From: Aquilaria yunnanensis
Taxonomy: Eukaryota; Streptophyta; Magnoliopsida; Malvales; Thymelaeaceae
Direction: 5' to 3'
NCBI GenBank assembly: GCA_039654915.1
Contig: CM077594.1
Location: 93,076,893-93,140,892 of the forward strand
DNA length: 64,000 nucleotides
Positions 8,587 to 21,272 of the stretch are shown piece by piece (position 1 is the stretch's first letter; each line of letters begins with the position of its first letter). The position numbers were made by a program, and so were the translations under genes. Under the pieces are notes generated by a model. That model worked only from the letters and a program-made list of their open reading frames with translations, was not told the DNA's origin and searched no databases.

Positions 8587-11500
8587 TGTTGACACCCAAT
8601 TTCGTCCGACCATAAAAAAATTTTTAAAAGAAATTAAATAAAAAAATTATTATTTTTATTATTATTATTATTACTAAAAATTTTAATTAGTTTAAAATAC
8701 ATTTTTTTTGTGAAGATTTGATTTAAAATGATATATGTGTGTATTTGAAAGAAAAAAAGAAAACTCCAAAAAAATGGCAAAATTTAAAAGTTTGAGGTAA
8801 AAATGACAACATTAAGAAGTTTCGGGAAAAATTGACAAATTCTGAAAGTTCCAAGAGCATTTGGTAGTTTGTCACATAAAATTTTGGGCCTGCCGACGTT
8901 TCTGGCCCAAATTGACAGAAAACGACAAAATTGTCAAAATCAGAAGCTTCAGGAATTTATCCAGAGGCTGAGAGACGTAAAGGACTAAAATTATCATTTT
9001 ACCAATTTAAAAGATAAGTTTGAAATTTTTTATTAATTTATCCATCAACAGTTCAGCCAAACTTCCTCTATAAATAGCCCCCCAAATTTTGTGTTGAACA
9101 CAGAAAAAAATAGAGAGAAAGCTTAAAGCTCCGTTTAAAAAAAAGGAAAAAATTAGCCTAGGTCCCTGGCCCTCTTCTCTTCCTCTCCAGAAAATCTAAA
9201 CCTTCTCTGACTGTTTTTTTTTTTTCTCGCGCGCGTCCGCGTTTCCTGGAGAATTAGAAATTTTAGTTCCTGGGTAAAATTCAGCTTTCGCCCTTCATCT
9301 TTCCAATTTATTTCTATTGAGTCACTAACCTTTTATTTTATTCTTGCAGAGAATTAATTACTAACTTTCCTCTTATATTTTACTTGTTTATTATTATTAT
9401 CATTATTAACTTTTATTACTGTTGTTATTAACTTACTAATTTACTAACTTTACTAACTTTTATTATTATTGTTGTTATTATTAACAATTAACTCAACTAA
9501 CATTACTAACTTTTATTTTTATTGTTATTGACAACTAACTTTAATAACTTTGTTAACTTTTATTATTGTTATTATTAATTTTAACCATTAACTTTACTAA
9601 CTTTTGATAATTTTTATCATTGTTGTTAACAACTAATTTTTTTATTTTATTATTATAATTATTGTGGATGGCCAAAAAAGCCCCACTTTATTATTAATTG
9701 TCTCTTTTAGGTGTTTAAATTTAGTTATTATTAAAAAAAAAAAAGAATTTTATGTGAATAATTATTAAGGCTAATAAAAATCATTTTTAAAAGCCAATTA
9801 TCTTTTGTTATTTTGGAATAAATGTTTTTTTTATTATTTCTTTAAAGATAACAAAGTTAACTTTTTATTCCTTTTGTTAAAAATTAATAAACAAACATAA
9901 TTAAATAATTCTAAAAATATACAAATCAATTATTTTTAAACATATTTTTTAAAATAATGATATTTAAAATTTAAAAAAAATTCAAGAAAAATAACAATAA
10001 AAATTGTGATTAAAATTAATAAATAATTAAATGATTAAAATAAAATTTAATAAACAAAATTTAAACTCCATGTCCAAATGATCCGTTAGGATCCAATGGC
10101 TTGGATAATAAAAATTTTTTTAAAAAAATATAAAATATAAAATTAATTTTAATAGTTATTTTAATTCAGTAAAAATAATAAAAAAACAAAAAAAAAACAA
10201 AAATATGTTTAATAAAAGAAATACATGAAAATTAAGACTTTGTATTTAACTTATTTCTTTAAAATATAACTTTGGATTCTTTTATTGAACAAATAAAACT
10301 TTAGCCAAATGATTTCAAATAAAGGTAATAAAAATAAATAAATAAAAAAAACATATTAAATTTCTCTTAAATATTTTAAATTTATTAATTAAATGTATTT
10401 TTACACTTATAAATAGGAAAATCTTTTATCAAACAAAAAGAACATAAAAATGAAATATGTAAATATCAAAAACTTTTCTTTTATTTTTTAAATATACATA
10501 TAAATTTTTTAGTATCTTAATTAAATAATCACTTTTTAGTTAATCTTTCATCAAAATAAATTATATAAATATTATGACTTTACTTTTATATTTTTAAAAT
10601 ATACATATAAATTTTTAGTTTCCTTATTAAATAATCATTTTTTGCTTAATTTTTTTATCAAAAATAAAACAAATAAATATTAAGACTCTTCTTTTATTTT
10701 TGAAATATACATATGAATTTTTGGTTTCATCATTAAATAAATAAAGTTTTGATTACTTTTTGATTCACCTTTTATCAAATACAATATTAAGACTTTACTT
10801 TATTTTTAAAATATTAAATCTTTAGTTTTCTTCATTAAATAAAACCTTGATTAAATAATTTCTTTTTTTGGTTTATCTTTTATCAAATAAAAAGAATAAA
10901 TATATAGATTTTTCAATATACATATAAATCCTTAGTTTTCTTGATTAATTTCATTTTTGTTATTCTTTTATCAAATAAATAGAATAAATATAAAATAAAA
11001 TATTTTTTTTAACTCTTTAATTTCTTTATAAAAAAAAATTAACCAATTAAAAATTAATTATTTTTCTTTTATAAATCAAGTAATTATTTAAGAAAAATAG
11101 ATAATAAATTTTTTTTCATTAAATAAGAAAACTAAAAGAAAGAAAAGAAAAGAAAAGAAAATATAAAATATAAAAAAATAAAATTTTTAGATTATTAATA
11201 AATCTAAAAATTTCATAAACAAAAAGAATTACGAATTAGTAATTAAACTAATAATTAATAAAAATAAGAATTAAATAATTAACTATAAATTAAATTAACT
11301 TCCATATCTGGATGATCCGTCAGGATCTACGGTTTGGAAAATATCAACTTTTTTTTTTTACTAAATAAATTAAATAAATATAAAGATAAAAATCCATATT
11401 CACAATATGGATAAAATTGTTTAAAATTTCACCAAATTCCGTGTCCAAATGACTCGGCAGAGTCCATGGTTCGGAATCAAATCTTCCGTGTCCAAATGAC

Positions 11501-11759
11501 TCGGCAGAGTCCATGGTTCGGAAGTATAAAATTCTATACAAATTAATTACCAAAAATCCACATCCGATTAATTCAGTTAAAAATTCTAGATTGAAAATTA
11601 ACTGAAATTTATTTAAAAGCAAAGTGAAACAAAATTAAAATCAACTAAGGTACCAATTTTTGGGCGTTTTAACAAAGTTGTTTTAACGTAACCGTACTCC
11701 CGAACCCCCGAACTCTCGCAGACCATATTTTAGGTAACCAATCGACCTAAACATAAACA
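8587..11759 (+). mobile_element. Long LTR of a Tat/Ogre-type Ty3/gypsy retrotransposon
   Basis: Begins TGTTGACACCC after the polypurine tract and ends ..TAAACA just before a primer-binding-like site, giving about 3.17 kb; Ogre LTRs are typically this long. A TATA box (tataaatag) lies at 9069-9077. The middle (about 9,600-11,300) is extremely AT-rich with no ORF. A block close to 'ccaaatgactcggcagagtc' is repeated at about 11447 and 11491, with diverged copies near 10075 and 11305. The left end is clear; the right end is inferred from the CA and the adjacent primer site. Confidence 0.75.
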
Positions 11760-11760
11760 G

Positions 11761-11780
11761 ATTGGTGGCGACTCTCGAAA
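11761..11780 (+). other. Putative primer-binding site
   Basis: 'attggtggcgactctcg' follows the LTR end directly. Ogre-like elements often have a GGTGGCGACTC-type primer site here. I could not check the complementary tRNA, so the tRNA identity is left open. Confidence 0.5.
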
Positions 11781-11799
11781 ACGAACCACACGTTGCCAC

Positions 11800-12960
11800 A
11801 ATAAGGAAGAAGAATTGATCACTTTTCTCAAAGAATTGTGATGCCTTAGCTTGGTTTGCTAAAGATATGCCAAGAATTAACCCAAATACCATAACTCGTA
11901 AGCTTAACACCATGCCAAAAAGGCACTTGGTCCAACAAAAGAAGAGAAACCTCAGGTGAAAAAGGAAAGCAGCTACTAAGGCGAAGGTAGAAAAGCTCTT
12001 AGCTGTAGGTTTTCTTAAGGAAGTCAAGTATCCAGATTGAGTCTGTAAGGTTGTAATGGTTCCAAATACCATCTTTGGGTGGCGAATATGTAATGACATC
12101 ATAGATCTTAATGAAGTATGCCCTAAAAATTGCTACCCTTTGCCTCAAATTGATGTCATGGTTGATGCCTTGGTATCTCATGAAATGTTTAGCTTCATGG
12201 ATACCTTCAGTGGCTATAACTAAATCCGCATGCATCTATATGATAAAATTCACACTGCCTTCATAACAGACCAAGGCATATTTTGCTTTACTAGAATGCC
12301 ATTTGGCCTTAAAAACGTTGAAGCCACCTACTAGAGAATTACGAACAAAATCTTCAAAGAACAAATTGGTAGAAATGTCAAGGTTTATTTAGATGATATG
12401 CTCGTTAAAAAGAAAATAGAGACAAGACCATATTCCCAATTTCAGGGAAACATTAAATTTCTTGCGAAAATACAATATGAAACTTAATCTAGCCAAATGT
12501 GCCTTTGGAGTTGGTTCAGGAAAATTTTTAGGCTACATGGTCACCTATCGGGGCATTAAGGCTAACCCGGAAAAAGTAAAGGCAGTTCTCGGCATGACTC
12601 CACCCAAAGACATAAAAGGTATACAAATATTGGCAGAGCGAATCATAGCCCTTGGAAGATTCTTAGCAGGGTCAGCTAGAAAATGTCTTCCATGTTTCCA
12701 AGCACTAAAGAATAAGGGGAATTCATATCCCTTATAGGATAAAGAATGTCAAAAAGCCTTCGACCAAATTAAGGGCGAATCGAGTAACTTGCCAATCCTT
12801 AAAAGTTTAAGGGAAGGCGAACCTCTCATTTATTACTTATCAGTTATTCAAGAAACAAGTGTCGCGGCCCTCATCAAGGAAGAACAAGGAATGTAAAGCC
12901 CAAATTATTTTGTTAATTGAGTTTTTCAAGGGGTTAGAGCCTGGATTTACTAAAGTGGAG
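11800..12960 (+). pseudogene. Decayed Tat/Ogre pol: reverse transcriptase and start of RNase H
   Basis: In pieces of frame, translation shows the pre-RT segment (FAKDMPRINP), the lead-in VEKLLAVGFLKEV, the RT core with FSFMDTFSGYN, FITDQGIF, MPFGLKN and the catalytic box VYLDDMLVK. ANPEKVKAV and MTPPKDIK follow in the connection region, then a start of RNase H (GEPLIYYLSV). Many stop codons make it non-functional. The MTPPK and GRFLAGSARKCLP phrases are typical of the Tat clade. gag, protease and most of the leader are missing: the RT begins about 100 bp after the primer site. Confidence 0.85.
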
Positions 12961-13319
12961 AAAAATAATATTAATGCCCACTATTATAGTAAGAAAGCTT
13001 TGACCATATATAGAAAAAAAAAGAGAACATTTCCCTAGGTTATTTGATGCTTTGGGAAGCATTAAGTGGTGTATTTATTCAACTTTAACACTAATAATGA
13101 AAGATGCAAAAGGCATTTTAGCATGTTGGAAGAAACAAGCCAACAAAACACTAACTAAAAGATGACGGTAAAAAGGATGGCAGTAGCAAAAAAACTTAAA
13201 AAGATGTTGAGGATGATGGTATATACACTAGTTAGTACAAAAGAAAAGGTGAATAAACAACAGTATATATGTTGTGCCAAGCGTTAAAAATGGCGGTAGA
13301 TTAGCCATAATGCATCTAT
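12961..13319. other. Stop-laden retroelement remnant
   Basis: Probably the former RNase H/integrase side of the decayed pol, but I cannot recognise any motif. No other feature is visible. Confidence 0.35.
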
Positions 13320-13860
13320 GTCACGTTTAAAAAAGAAGAAAGAAAAGAAGGATACAAATAATAGTAGAAGATAAATAAAAAGAAATGAGGCGGTGGTAGT
13401 CAACTTGCTTCTCCTAGAAAAGAGGCAACAGTAGTTAAGAAAATAAGAAGAAAAGAGATGGTGAAAGGCAAAAGAAAATAAGAAGAAGAAAGACGATGGT
13501 AGGCAAATAAAATAAGAAGGAGAGAGATGATAGAGGGCAAAGGAAAATAAGAATTAAAGACACGATGGTAGGAAAAGAAAATAAAAAGGAAAGAGACAAC
13601 GAAGGGTAAAAGAAAATAAGAAAAAAAAATGGCAGAAGGCAAACGAAATAGAAATGAGAGAGATGAAGGTAGGCCAAGAAAATAAGAAGGAAAAAAATGG
13701 CAAAGGGCAAAAGAAAACAAAAAGGAGAAAGACAACAGTAGGCAAAATAAAGAAAGAAAACAAAGAAAACATATGGGACAATGGTAGAACCACCAAAATC
13801 ACGTAAAGTGTGCTAGTAAAAGATGGTGGTAAATCCAATAAATTAAGTGAGTCCTTCATT
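13320..13860 (+). repeat. Purine-rich imperfect tandem repeat
   Basis: A loose unit of about 45-55 bp repeats around ten times: 'gatggtaggcaaaagaaaat' followed by aagaagg-type runs. Nearly all bases on the plus strand are A or G. The long hydrophobic frames on the minus strand come from this composition. Lying downstream of decayed pol, it may be the 3' repeat region of the second Tat-type element. Confidence 0.65.
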
Positions 13861-13929
13861 TTTTTAATAAAAAATATTTCCTAAAAAATACCTCTTCCAA
13901 ATATATTTCCCCAAAAGGAGCTTTCCAAT

Positions 13930-14480
13930 AAATTTTTTCTAAAAATGGGGGCATTACACACGTGAAAATTTTCCCACAGTTTTTCCTTAGATAATTTCTT
14001 CATGACTTAACGGAAGTACGAAAAAGTCGTAAATAAGTATCTACTAGAAGTTGCACTCTGTTAAGATTAAGGGGCAAATGGTGATATCTATCCTAGGAAT
14101 TTTGACCCAAATTACTTTAAGGAAGTAAGACCCATCAAGTGTTTTAAGTCCAATCCAACTTAATTTAGGCCCACCGTCCTATACTCCTTAAAAATAGGAC
14201 CACAAAAAGACAGGATCATATATCCAATAATCCAAGAGACAAACACTTCATCCAACAATTCTAAACTCTAGGACACATAACCCTAAAAACCTATATAAAG
14301 ACATTCATTATCACATGTCAGATATGATATCACTTTCTTTGGTATTTGCATCCTACCAGAATCCTTATTGACTTCAACATCGGAGTATCTTTTACAGGAC
14401 TACATGTTTCCCCCTCCAAGATGTACTCGTGTGATGGATTTCATTCCCGAGTATCCAAGTCACATACCAAAGGAAGTGTA
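13930..14480 (+). mobile_element. Possible decayed LTR fragment
   Basis: A G-rich 'aaaaatgggggca' precedes the segment. Inside are a TATA-like 'cctatataaag' at about 14290 and a downstream phrase 'gacttcaacatcggagtatc' of the kind found in the R/U5 part of many plant gypsy LTRs. No matching partner is visible in the window. Confidence 0.4.
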
Positions 14481-14529
14481 TCATCAATATTATTTGTAAA
14501 TAATGTTGTTTTATTCAGTAAAAACTAAT

Positions 14530-15335
14530 GTTCCATTCAGACAATTGTGTAGTTTTGTAATATGTTGTTTCGTTCAGTAAGATGTGTTGTTCATTTCATA
14601 AAATATATTGTTCAAATGGAGTGGCATTTTTGTCAAAAATGTATTGTTTTGTGATATGTTATTCATTTCGTAAGATATGCTGTTTGTAAATTTTGAGGTT
14701 CTTTCTAATAAAAAGTGTTGTTCCATTAATACAAATGTGTTATTTTATACAATGGTGTTCATCTACTAAGATGTGTTGTTCCATTCATATAAATGTACTA
14801 TTCCATTCACTGAAATGTGCTATTTCATTTAGTAATAATTGTTGTTCCGTTCAAACAAATATACTATTATGTAATATGTTGTTCATTTCATAAGATGTAT
14901 TGTTCATAATAAGTGTTATTCCATTCAATTACATGTGTTGTTCCATTTTGTAATAAATGTTGTTATGTTCATGTGAATGTACTATTCTGTAATATATTAG
15001 AGATAATATGACAATAATAACATAAATGTTCAATAACGTCGTGGTACAAATTAGTTTTTAGCTTAGTATAATGTGGTGTTCTTTATAAAGGAAGGTATTG
15101 TTCAACGTAATAGTGTTCATTTTATAAAATTTGTTGTTCAAGATGCAATGAATGTCTTACAATAGCGCGTTTGCAGTTTGAAAACATCAATGTACAAATT
15201 AGTGTTCAACTTGGTATAATGTAGTGTTCTTTCTACCTAAAGATGTTGTTTGGCGTAGTGGTGTTCATTTTGTAAGATATGCTGTTCAAGATGGGTGGTG
15301 TTCATTTTATAAGATATGTTGTTTAAGATAAGTAC
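14530..15335 (+). repeat. Degenerate minisatellite around TGTTGTTCATTT
   Basis: Dozens of drifting copies of 'tgttgttccattca' or 'tgttgttcatttcataagat' with spacing of roughly 25-40 bp. No exact period and no coding potential. It could be the internal minisatellite of a non-autonomous transposon. Confidence 0.6.
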
Positions 15336-16039
15336 TGTTTGTGCACGATTTGCCCTTCTCATGCCAACGTGTATGATTTGCCCTAGAATCATCGATCTAA
15401 GTCCAGGCGTGCATCTGATCATCAACTGTGCTCAGAATTGCTGGCTTTTGGCTTCAACTATTGGTTGGGCGACAAGTGGTGAGGGGGAGGATGAACTCGG
15501 AGTCTGAAGTAGAGCGGCCTTTTTGCCCTAATGGATGGAGACCAAATCTCGCCGAAGATGATGAATTGATAGAGGGCCGGATGAGAGAAGAAGGCCAAGC
15601 CCGGAGGCAATGGGGGAAGGAGGAGGGCGAGCCCAGCAAAAGGGGGATTGTTTTTTTTTTAATTAATTTTTATTATTTTAATTTTTCATATTTTAATTTT
15701 TTTTATTATTTTTCTTCCTTTTCACGTCATCACCAATAGCTTATTATTGTGCCACCATGGCAAATCGCCACTCTAGTGTGCCACATCAGTGCCACTGTGG
15801 CAAATCACTCACGCTAAGTCACTAACATGTCATATGACCAATTTCATAAATTTTGACACCTTTTGTTTGCCAAAGGTCTAAAATGGAATAAAAAATTTTG
15901 GTTGAGGACGTCCCATGGAAGGTTTTAAGGCTAGGGTTTAAAATAAGATAATAATAAAATATTAGGGACCAAATGTGTAATTTACCTAAAGGAGCACAAG
16001 TTACTGAACCTGAGGCCGAGGCCGAGGCCGAGTGCTACA
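15336..16039. other. Intergenic spacer upstream of the GPN1-like gene
   Basis: Contains a GC-richer piece (about 15,350-15,650), an AT-rich piece, and a 'gaggcc' hexamer repeat at 16013-16031. No gene is supported. The first exon of the GPN1-like gene probably begins just after this, near 16,040-16,060. Confidence 0.4.
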
Positions 16040-16339
16040 AATGCAATTGAAACGTTGACCGCTGATCTCTCGACTCGACGGTCTTCAAATAAAACGCGAA
16101 TAAATTGCTCCTCCTGCCGTGGAGCGAAAAAGGTTAGTCTACTTGAAACCCTAGCAAAGAGCTCACTGTCTTTGTTCTATAAATCATTTCCAGTTTCTTT
16201 TTCTCCGCAGGCGTTGATTTTCTTCGTCCACAGCATTTACGACTTTCGCCGTCGTAGTCTTTGCGATGGTTTCTTTCTAGGTTCCTTTCTAACTCCTCGC
16301 CGGGTCTGCTCGTTTCAGTTGCTTAGGAATAGACGAAAG

Positions 16340-18758
16340 ATGGATGTTGATTCCGAGATGGAAAAGACTAATACTAAATCAGAGGAAGAAGGCACTTCGA
16401 TGCAAGTGGATGCCCAGGAACCAAATGAGACAAAGGTACTGGTAGTCGAGTTTATTTTTTGAGTCTAGAAAGTGGGATTTCGTAATTACTTTGTCTTCTT
16501 AAGTTGGTGGTTGAATATTCCTTCTGGAGATAACTTAGTGGGTTAAGGTTGCATCCATTAGAGGACGTTATAAAATAGCTGAAGGTTAACGAAATTGAAG
16601 GAACATTTGTTTTGTTGGAGTATTCTTCTGATTAGTATCCTGTTTTCCGGTTATGATATGAAGGCTAGTGATGAAGAAAAAGAAAAGCTTTCTGAGTTCA
16701 TGGAGCAGTTGAAAATACAGCAGGCAGCATCGAGTTTCAAGAGAAAGCCTGTCATTGTACTAGTGGTTGGGATGGCCGGTAATCAATTGAAATGCTAGTG
16801 TTTCTGAATTAGATAATTTTATGGGACTGAACTTTATCAATATGTGCTACCAAAATGAATCTCAGAGGTTTTGGATTGTTGTTCTGGTTGTTTAGGGAGC
16901 GGAAAAACCACTTTCCTTCATAGGTTGGTTTGCCACACACAAGCTTCAAATATAAGGGGTTATGTTCTGAACCTTGACCCTGCTGTTATGACCCTCCCGT
17001 ATGGTGCAAATATTGATATAAGAGATACTGTTCGATACAAGGAAGTGATGAAGCAGTTCAATCTTGGACCAAATGGGGGGATTCTTACGTCCCTCAACTT
17101 ATTTGCTACTAAGTTTGATGAGGTAATTCATTAGAAAGTTTCTGATCTCCAGTCATTCTGAAACATGGAGCTATCTAGATCTTGCTGTTGAGGGATGTGG
17201 TTTTTGTCGTATGATAAAGTTCCTCTCTGACTTAAACCAGTGTCCTTGGGTAAAAAATTGTCATTGCTTCTCATAACTTCTCAAATATCCTTTTACAGGT
17301 GATTCAAGTGATTGAAAGGCGAGCAGATCAACTTGATTATGTTTTTGTGGACACCCCCGGCCAGATTGAAATTTTTACTTGGTCTGCTTCTGGAGCTATC
17401 ATAACAGAAGCTTTTGCTTCAACATTTCCCACTATAGTCACTTACATCGTGGATACACCTCGTTCAGCCAGTCCAGTGACTTTTATGAGCAATATGCTTT
17501 ATGCTTGTAGCATCCTTTATAAGACAAGACTGCCTCTAATTCTTGCATTCAACAAAACTGATGTGGCTCAGCATGAGTTTGCTATAGAGGTCAGCATAAT
17601 TGTTTAGTTATTCTCTGTTCTCTTCCCTGAGTGTGGTCTGGGATGTTCAGATTGTTGATATTTTTCATGTGCGTTTCGGGTTGTCTCCTGGATATCAATC
17701 ACAACAGCTATTCTCATTTCATTCCTTCTTTTTGACAATTTATCTGTTGGCTGCTTTCATCTGCTGAAAATTTGATTTATCGTATTTTAAAGGTTTTGGC
17801 ACTTATTTTATTCTTTTGCTGGCTTGCTTAGCTTATGCTTATACATGATTCCCAAACTCTACTAATACTTGTATCTGAGTCTTGAAGCTGAATCTTAGTT
17901 ATTCTTTGATTAAATATATTAAGGTTTCTTGCAAAGTAAAATCTTGCTTTTCATTCTGTTTGTTCCTTTATAAATTTTGGTTAAATACTTGATTTCTAAT
18001 ATTCTGCCACTTTATGTTTCACATGTTTTTAATGTGGTGTGAGCACTGAAATTCTCTTTATCTGCTGCTATTAGTCTCGATTTTAATTATATTTGGTCTC
18101 CAGTCAATCATCTCTAAAATGAGAAATTGATGTGAATGCAGTGGATGAAAGATTTTGAGGCATTTCAGGCTGCTGTAAGTTCAGATACTTCTTATTCATC
18201 AACCTTAGCACAAAGCCTTGCCCTTTCTCTGGATGAATTTTATAACAATTTACGATCTGTTGGAGTTTCTGCTGTATCGGGTTCTGGAATGGATGCATTC
18301 TTTGAAGCCATCAAAGCAAGTGCTGAGGAATACATGGAGACATACAAGTATTCGCTGAACTTGAGAAGCTTTCATGTTCCTTATTTCTAAGTCAGCGTTT
18401 TTACTTCTAATTGAATAGCAGAGATTGGTAACCTGACAAATTATCTTGGTTTTCTAGGGCTGATCTTGACAAGAGACGTGCTGAGAAACGTCGTCTGGAG
18501 GAAGAACGCATTAAGGAAAGCATGGATAGGTTGAGGATGGATATGGAGCAATCCAAGGGAGAAACTGTTGTTGTGAGCACTGGTTTGAAGGACAAGAATA
18601 GCAACAGAAAGAGCATGATGGATCCTGAGGATGAGGATGAATTCATATTAGAGGAAGAAGATGATGATGATCTTGATGGGTTTATTAAAGAAGAGGACTA
18701 TGTGGATGAGGATGAGGATGAGGATGAAGATGAAGAGGTTGCCAGATTTTCCTTCTAA
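16340..18758 (+). CDS. GPN1: GPN-loop GTPase 1 homologue (QQT2/XAB1-like), six exons
   Basis: Coding exons: 16340-16435, 16664-16778, 16896-17122, 17299-17589, 18142-18347, 18458-18758; all introns are GT..AG, phases match, and the product is 411 residues. GPN1 acts with GPN2/GPN3 in assembly and nuclear import of RNA polymerase II. Motifs seen: P-loop GMAGSGKT (split by intron 2, about residues 68-75), the defining Gly-Pro-Asn loop (128-130, LGPNGG), G3 DTPGQ (164-168), G4 NKTD (231-234), and a long charged tail ending in an Asp/Glu run. Family members have about 375-400 residues, so the gene looks complete. An upstream frame in the same phase (from 16055) is best read as 5' untranslated sequence, with a likely intron at 16133-16210. 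No lesions seen. Confidence 0.93.
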
Positions 18759-19029
18759 CAAAGCTTTAGTAAAGAGCTTTTTTATTTGAACTCAGTGAAT
18801 TACCCCTAATGACCATGAGAAGACACTAATCAGTGGTCGGAATTAAACAGTGGCAGGCGCTTGTGGTTGGTATTAAACAGAGGCGATGGCTGTCCATGTA
18901 AATAATTGAGACTAGAACTTGGGCTTCAGCTGAGTTTATCTAAAGATGACTTAGTGTTGGTCGTAACAAAATTTGCATGACATTGGGAAACACAACTCAG
19001 CTATACCACACAGGGTAGATGCTAGGCAA
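18759..19029 (+). other. Probable 3' untranslated and downstream region of the GPN1-like gene
   Basis: No ORF. The hAT element inserts about 270 bp after the stop codon, so it may lie in or just past the 3' untranslated region. Confidence 0.4.
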
Positions 19030-19595
19030 TAGCTTTAGTAGTGAACGGTGGGCCTAACTGGCCCGGCGGGGTGGGCCTAGGCTTGGCCTGGTTAGGCCCA
19101 GGCACAGCATGCATAATCCGTGCTACGCCTAGGGCAGGCCCGTTCACGGGCCTAGGATGAGGATTTTTTATTTTTATTTTTTAAATTTTGTTATAATTTT
19201 TTAAAAATTTTGTAAGGGTTTAAGCTTTTTATTTTTATTTTTTAAATAATTTTTAAATTTTTTAAAATTTTAAAAAAATACTTAATTGTTTTTGGTTAAA
19301 ATTTTTATAATTCTATGAAAATAAAAAATACTACCACCGGTGTAAATTTTGTTAATAATAAAGCCAAGCAGCAATAACAAACAAGTTGGAACGGACCTTG
19401 CATTTGAAATGGTAAAATGTTCCAAAAAAATAGGAATGAAATGAAAACATGTGATCTATGCTATACAGCATAATTAGATTACATACATTCTGAGAACTAA
19501 AAAAAAAAATATAGGATATGGAAACATCGTTATCATGTTGTATCTCATCTTATTAACTTTTTGGGTCTTGTTTTCTTAAGACAATAAGGCCCCAA

Positions 19596-19735
19596 TTACA
19601 GTTGCACATACAGACCTACACTATTTTCTAGCGTCAACTTGACTCGTTTCTTTGAAATGACTTGTTTGACAGTATTGAAAGCAGACTTCGATGCAACAGT
19701 TGAAATCAGAACTGTGAGAACTTCCTTAACGAGGA
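19596..19735 (-). pseudogene. hAT C-terminal dimerisation domain relic
   Basis: The minus-strand frame reads ISTVASKSAFNTVKQVISKK, then an RVKLTLENSV segment and a stop at 19596-19598. This is the conserved tail of plant hAT transposases, in which a STVASESAFS-type phrase is the hallmark. It lies about 560 bp from the left end of the element, in the same orientation as the BED relic. Confidence 0.75.
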
Positions 19736-20284
19736 TAAACAGAATTGGAAATCTTGCACTTTTTGCTTTCCGATAGGCCAGATGATGTGGGTTGAGAACA
19801 CTTGAGCAACTGTTACGCGGGGTTGAATGGTGCTGATGAAGAGCAGGTTGATGAGAGTTATGCGGTGGAGAAAGATGTTGATTTTACATTGTCTTTGTAT
19901 CGGGTGAATATTTTTTGTATAGCTCCAATATGTCACTAGTAAAAGCAATGTAATGATCAATTGTAGAAAAATGCGCCTGCAAATTAGATTTACCTAATTC
20001 AAACATTTTAAATACTTCTCTTCGTGCAGTTGTCCTAGATGTCTTTTTAAAGGCAGAGTTTAAAGTAGACCTAATCTAATTTTTTAAATGCATGTTTTCG
20101 GCTTGTGTAAAAAGTTTTTTCATTACCATCATCTAATTAACCATACCTTCCCTACAATTTTGTTGATTAAATTTAAAGATACCTATACCACCGGTTGATC
20201 CAAGTTGTGTCTGTTCACTAGAACTCCCTTCGGCTTCGATAGTGTATTAGATGCTTGCTCCTTATATGTTATTGAAGCGTCCTG

Positions 20285-20691
20285 ATCCCGGAATTCACCT
20301 TGTATGCCAATTTCTTCCCATAGTGCTTGCACTTGGCGAACCGATTGTCTTTCTTCCTAATTGTCTCAAAATGCTCCCACAAGAATGATTTGAGATGAGA
20401 TATTCCTTCACCTCCATCAGGAACTTGACTTTGAGGTGTTCGTTGTTCATCACCCCCTTCTTACATATCAATGTTTTGAGCGGGGGTCTCTTGGATTTTA
20501 ACATCGTCATCGGATTCTTGCACATCACATTGCAAATCGATATTCATCATATCGATGTTGTCAGGCTTAGGCTTGTCTTGGATGTGAATTCTCTTTTGCA
20601 TAGAACTCTTTCGACGGAAGAATGACCCCAAGCCGATGCAAGAGGAGGAGCTATTAGCAAGCGTCGAGCTAGTACTCTTCCTTGAAGCCAT
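20285..20691 (-). pseudogene. hAT transposase N-terminus with BED-type zinc finger relic
   Basis: A start at 20691 opens a Ser/Lys-rich leader (MASRKSTSSTLANSSS). After a break, another frame at about 20,290-20,405 reads SFLWEHFETIRKKDNRFAKC followed by KHYGKKLAYK. This is the BED finger region of plant hAT transposases, although one cysteine of the usual C-x2-C pair is replaced. Frame changes make it a pseudogene. Confidence 0.7.
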
Positions 20692-21272
20692 TAATGTGAT
20701 GAAAATTAATGAAAGATTTATGAAGGATTAAAGAAAGATTAAGAAAAAATTAGTAGGAGATTAAAAAAATTGTTGGAGGAATATAAGAATTGAGGAGAGA
20801 AATGTGAATAAGCTAGAAGATGTAGAGCGCAGAGTGTAAGAAGTTGTGTGAGGAAGTGAGGGAATGATGGGTATTTATAGGAGTGGCAAAAATTTGGTTG
20901 GATGAAAATATCCTTAGAAACTAGCCATTTTTTAATGTTTGGTGAAGGTAAAAAAGGTTTTGTACTTAAATAACTGTTGGTGCACAGCAGAAGGTCCTTA
21001 GAGTAATTTGCTTTTTTTTGAAAACTGACCGTTAGAGCTATTTTTTTGGAAACGGTAGGCCCGGACCAAACCGGCATGGACTATCCGTTCCTTGGCCGAG
21101 CCGAGCCTAGCCCGGGTTTGATGTGAGCTTGGGCTGGTCTTAGGCCGTGCCTCATTTTATGTTTCAAAGGCCCATATTCAGCCTTGATCCTTCCGAGCCT
21201 TAGCTGAGCCGTGCCTGTTCTGTGCCTGGGCTGGGTTCAATTCGTGCCAGTTCCGACTTCTAAATAGCTTTA

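Larger units (their letters stand above)
19038..21264 (-). mobile_element. hAT transposon, internally decayed
   Basis: About 2.2 kb bounded by an 8-bp direct repeat TAGCTTTA (19030-19037 and 21265-21272), the TSD size of hAT elements. Both ends are GC-rich with many GGCC/TAGGC subterminal motifs (about 19,045-19,150 and 21,060-21,250). The outer tips (TAGTGAACGG against TAGAAGTCGG) match only partly. Transposase relics on the minus strand (BED finger near the right end, dimerisation domain near the left end) confirm the class. The rest of the transposase is deleted or unrecognisable. Confidence 0.75.

Noticed and set aside
13400..13859. Several overlapping hydrophobic ORFs on the minus strand
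   Set aside because: They arise from a purine-rich tandem repeat read on the opposite strand (Phe/Leu/Ser-rich in every frame); no domain is visible.
16055..16339. 95-codon in-frame N-terminal extension of the GPN1-like protein
   Set aside because: The family starts with a short acidic segment like that at 16340; the upstream part contains a plausible leader intron (16133-16210) and is not protein-like.
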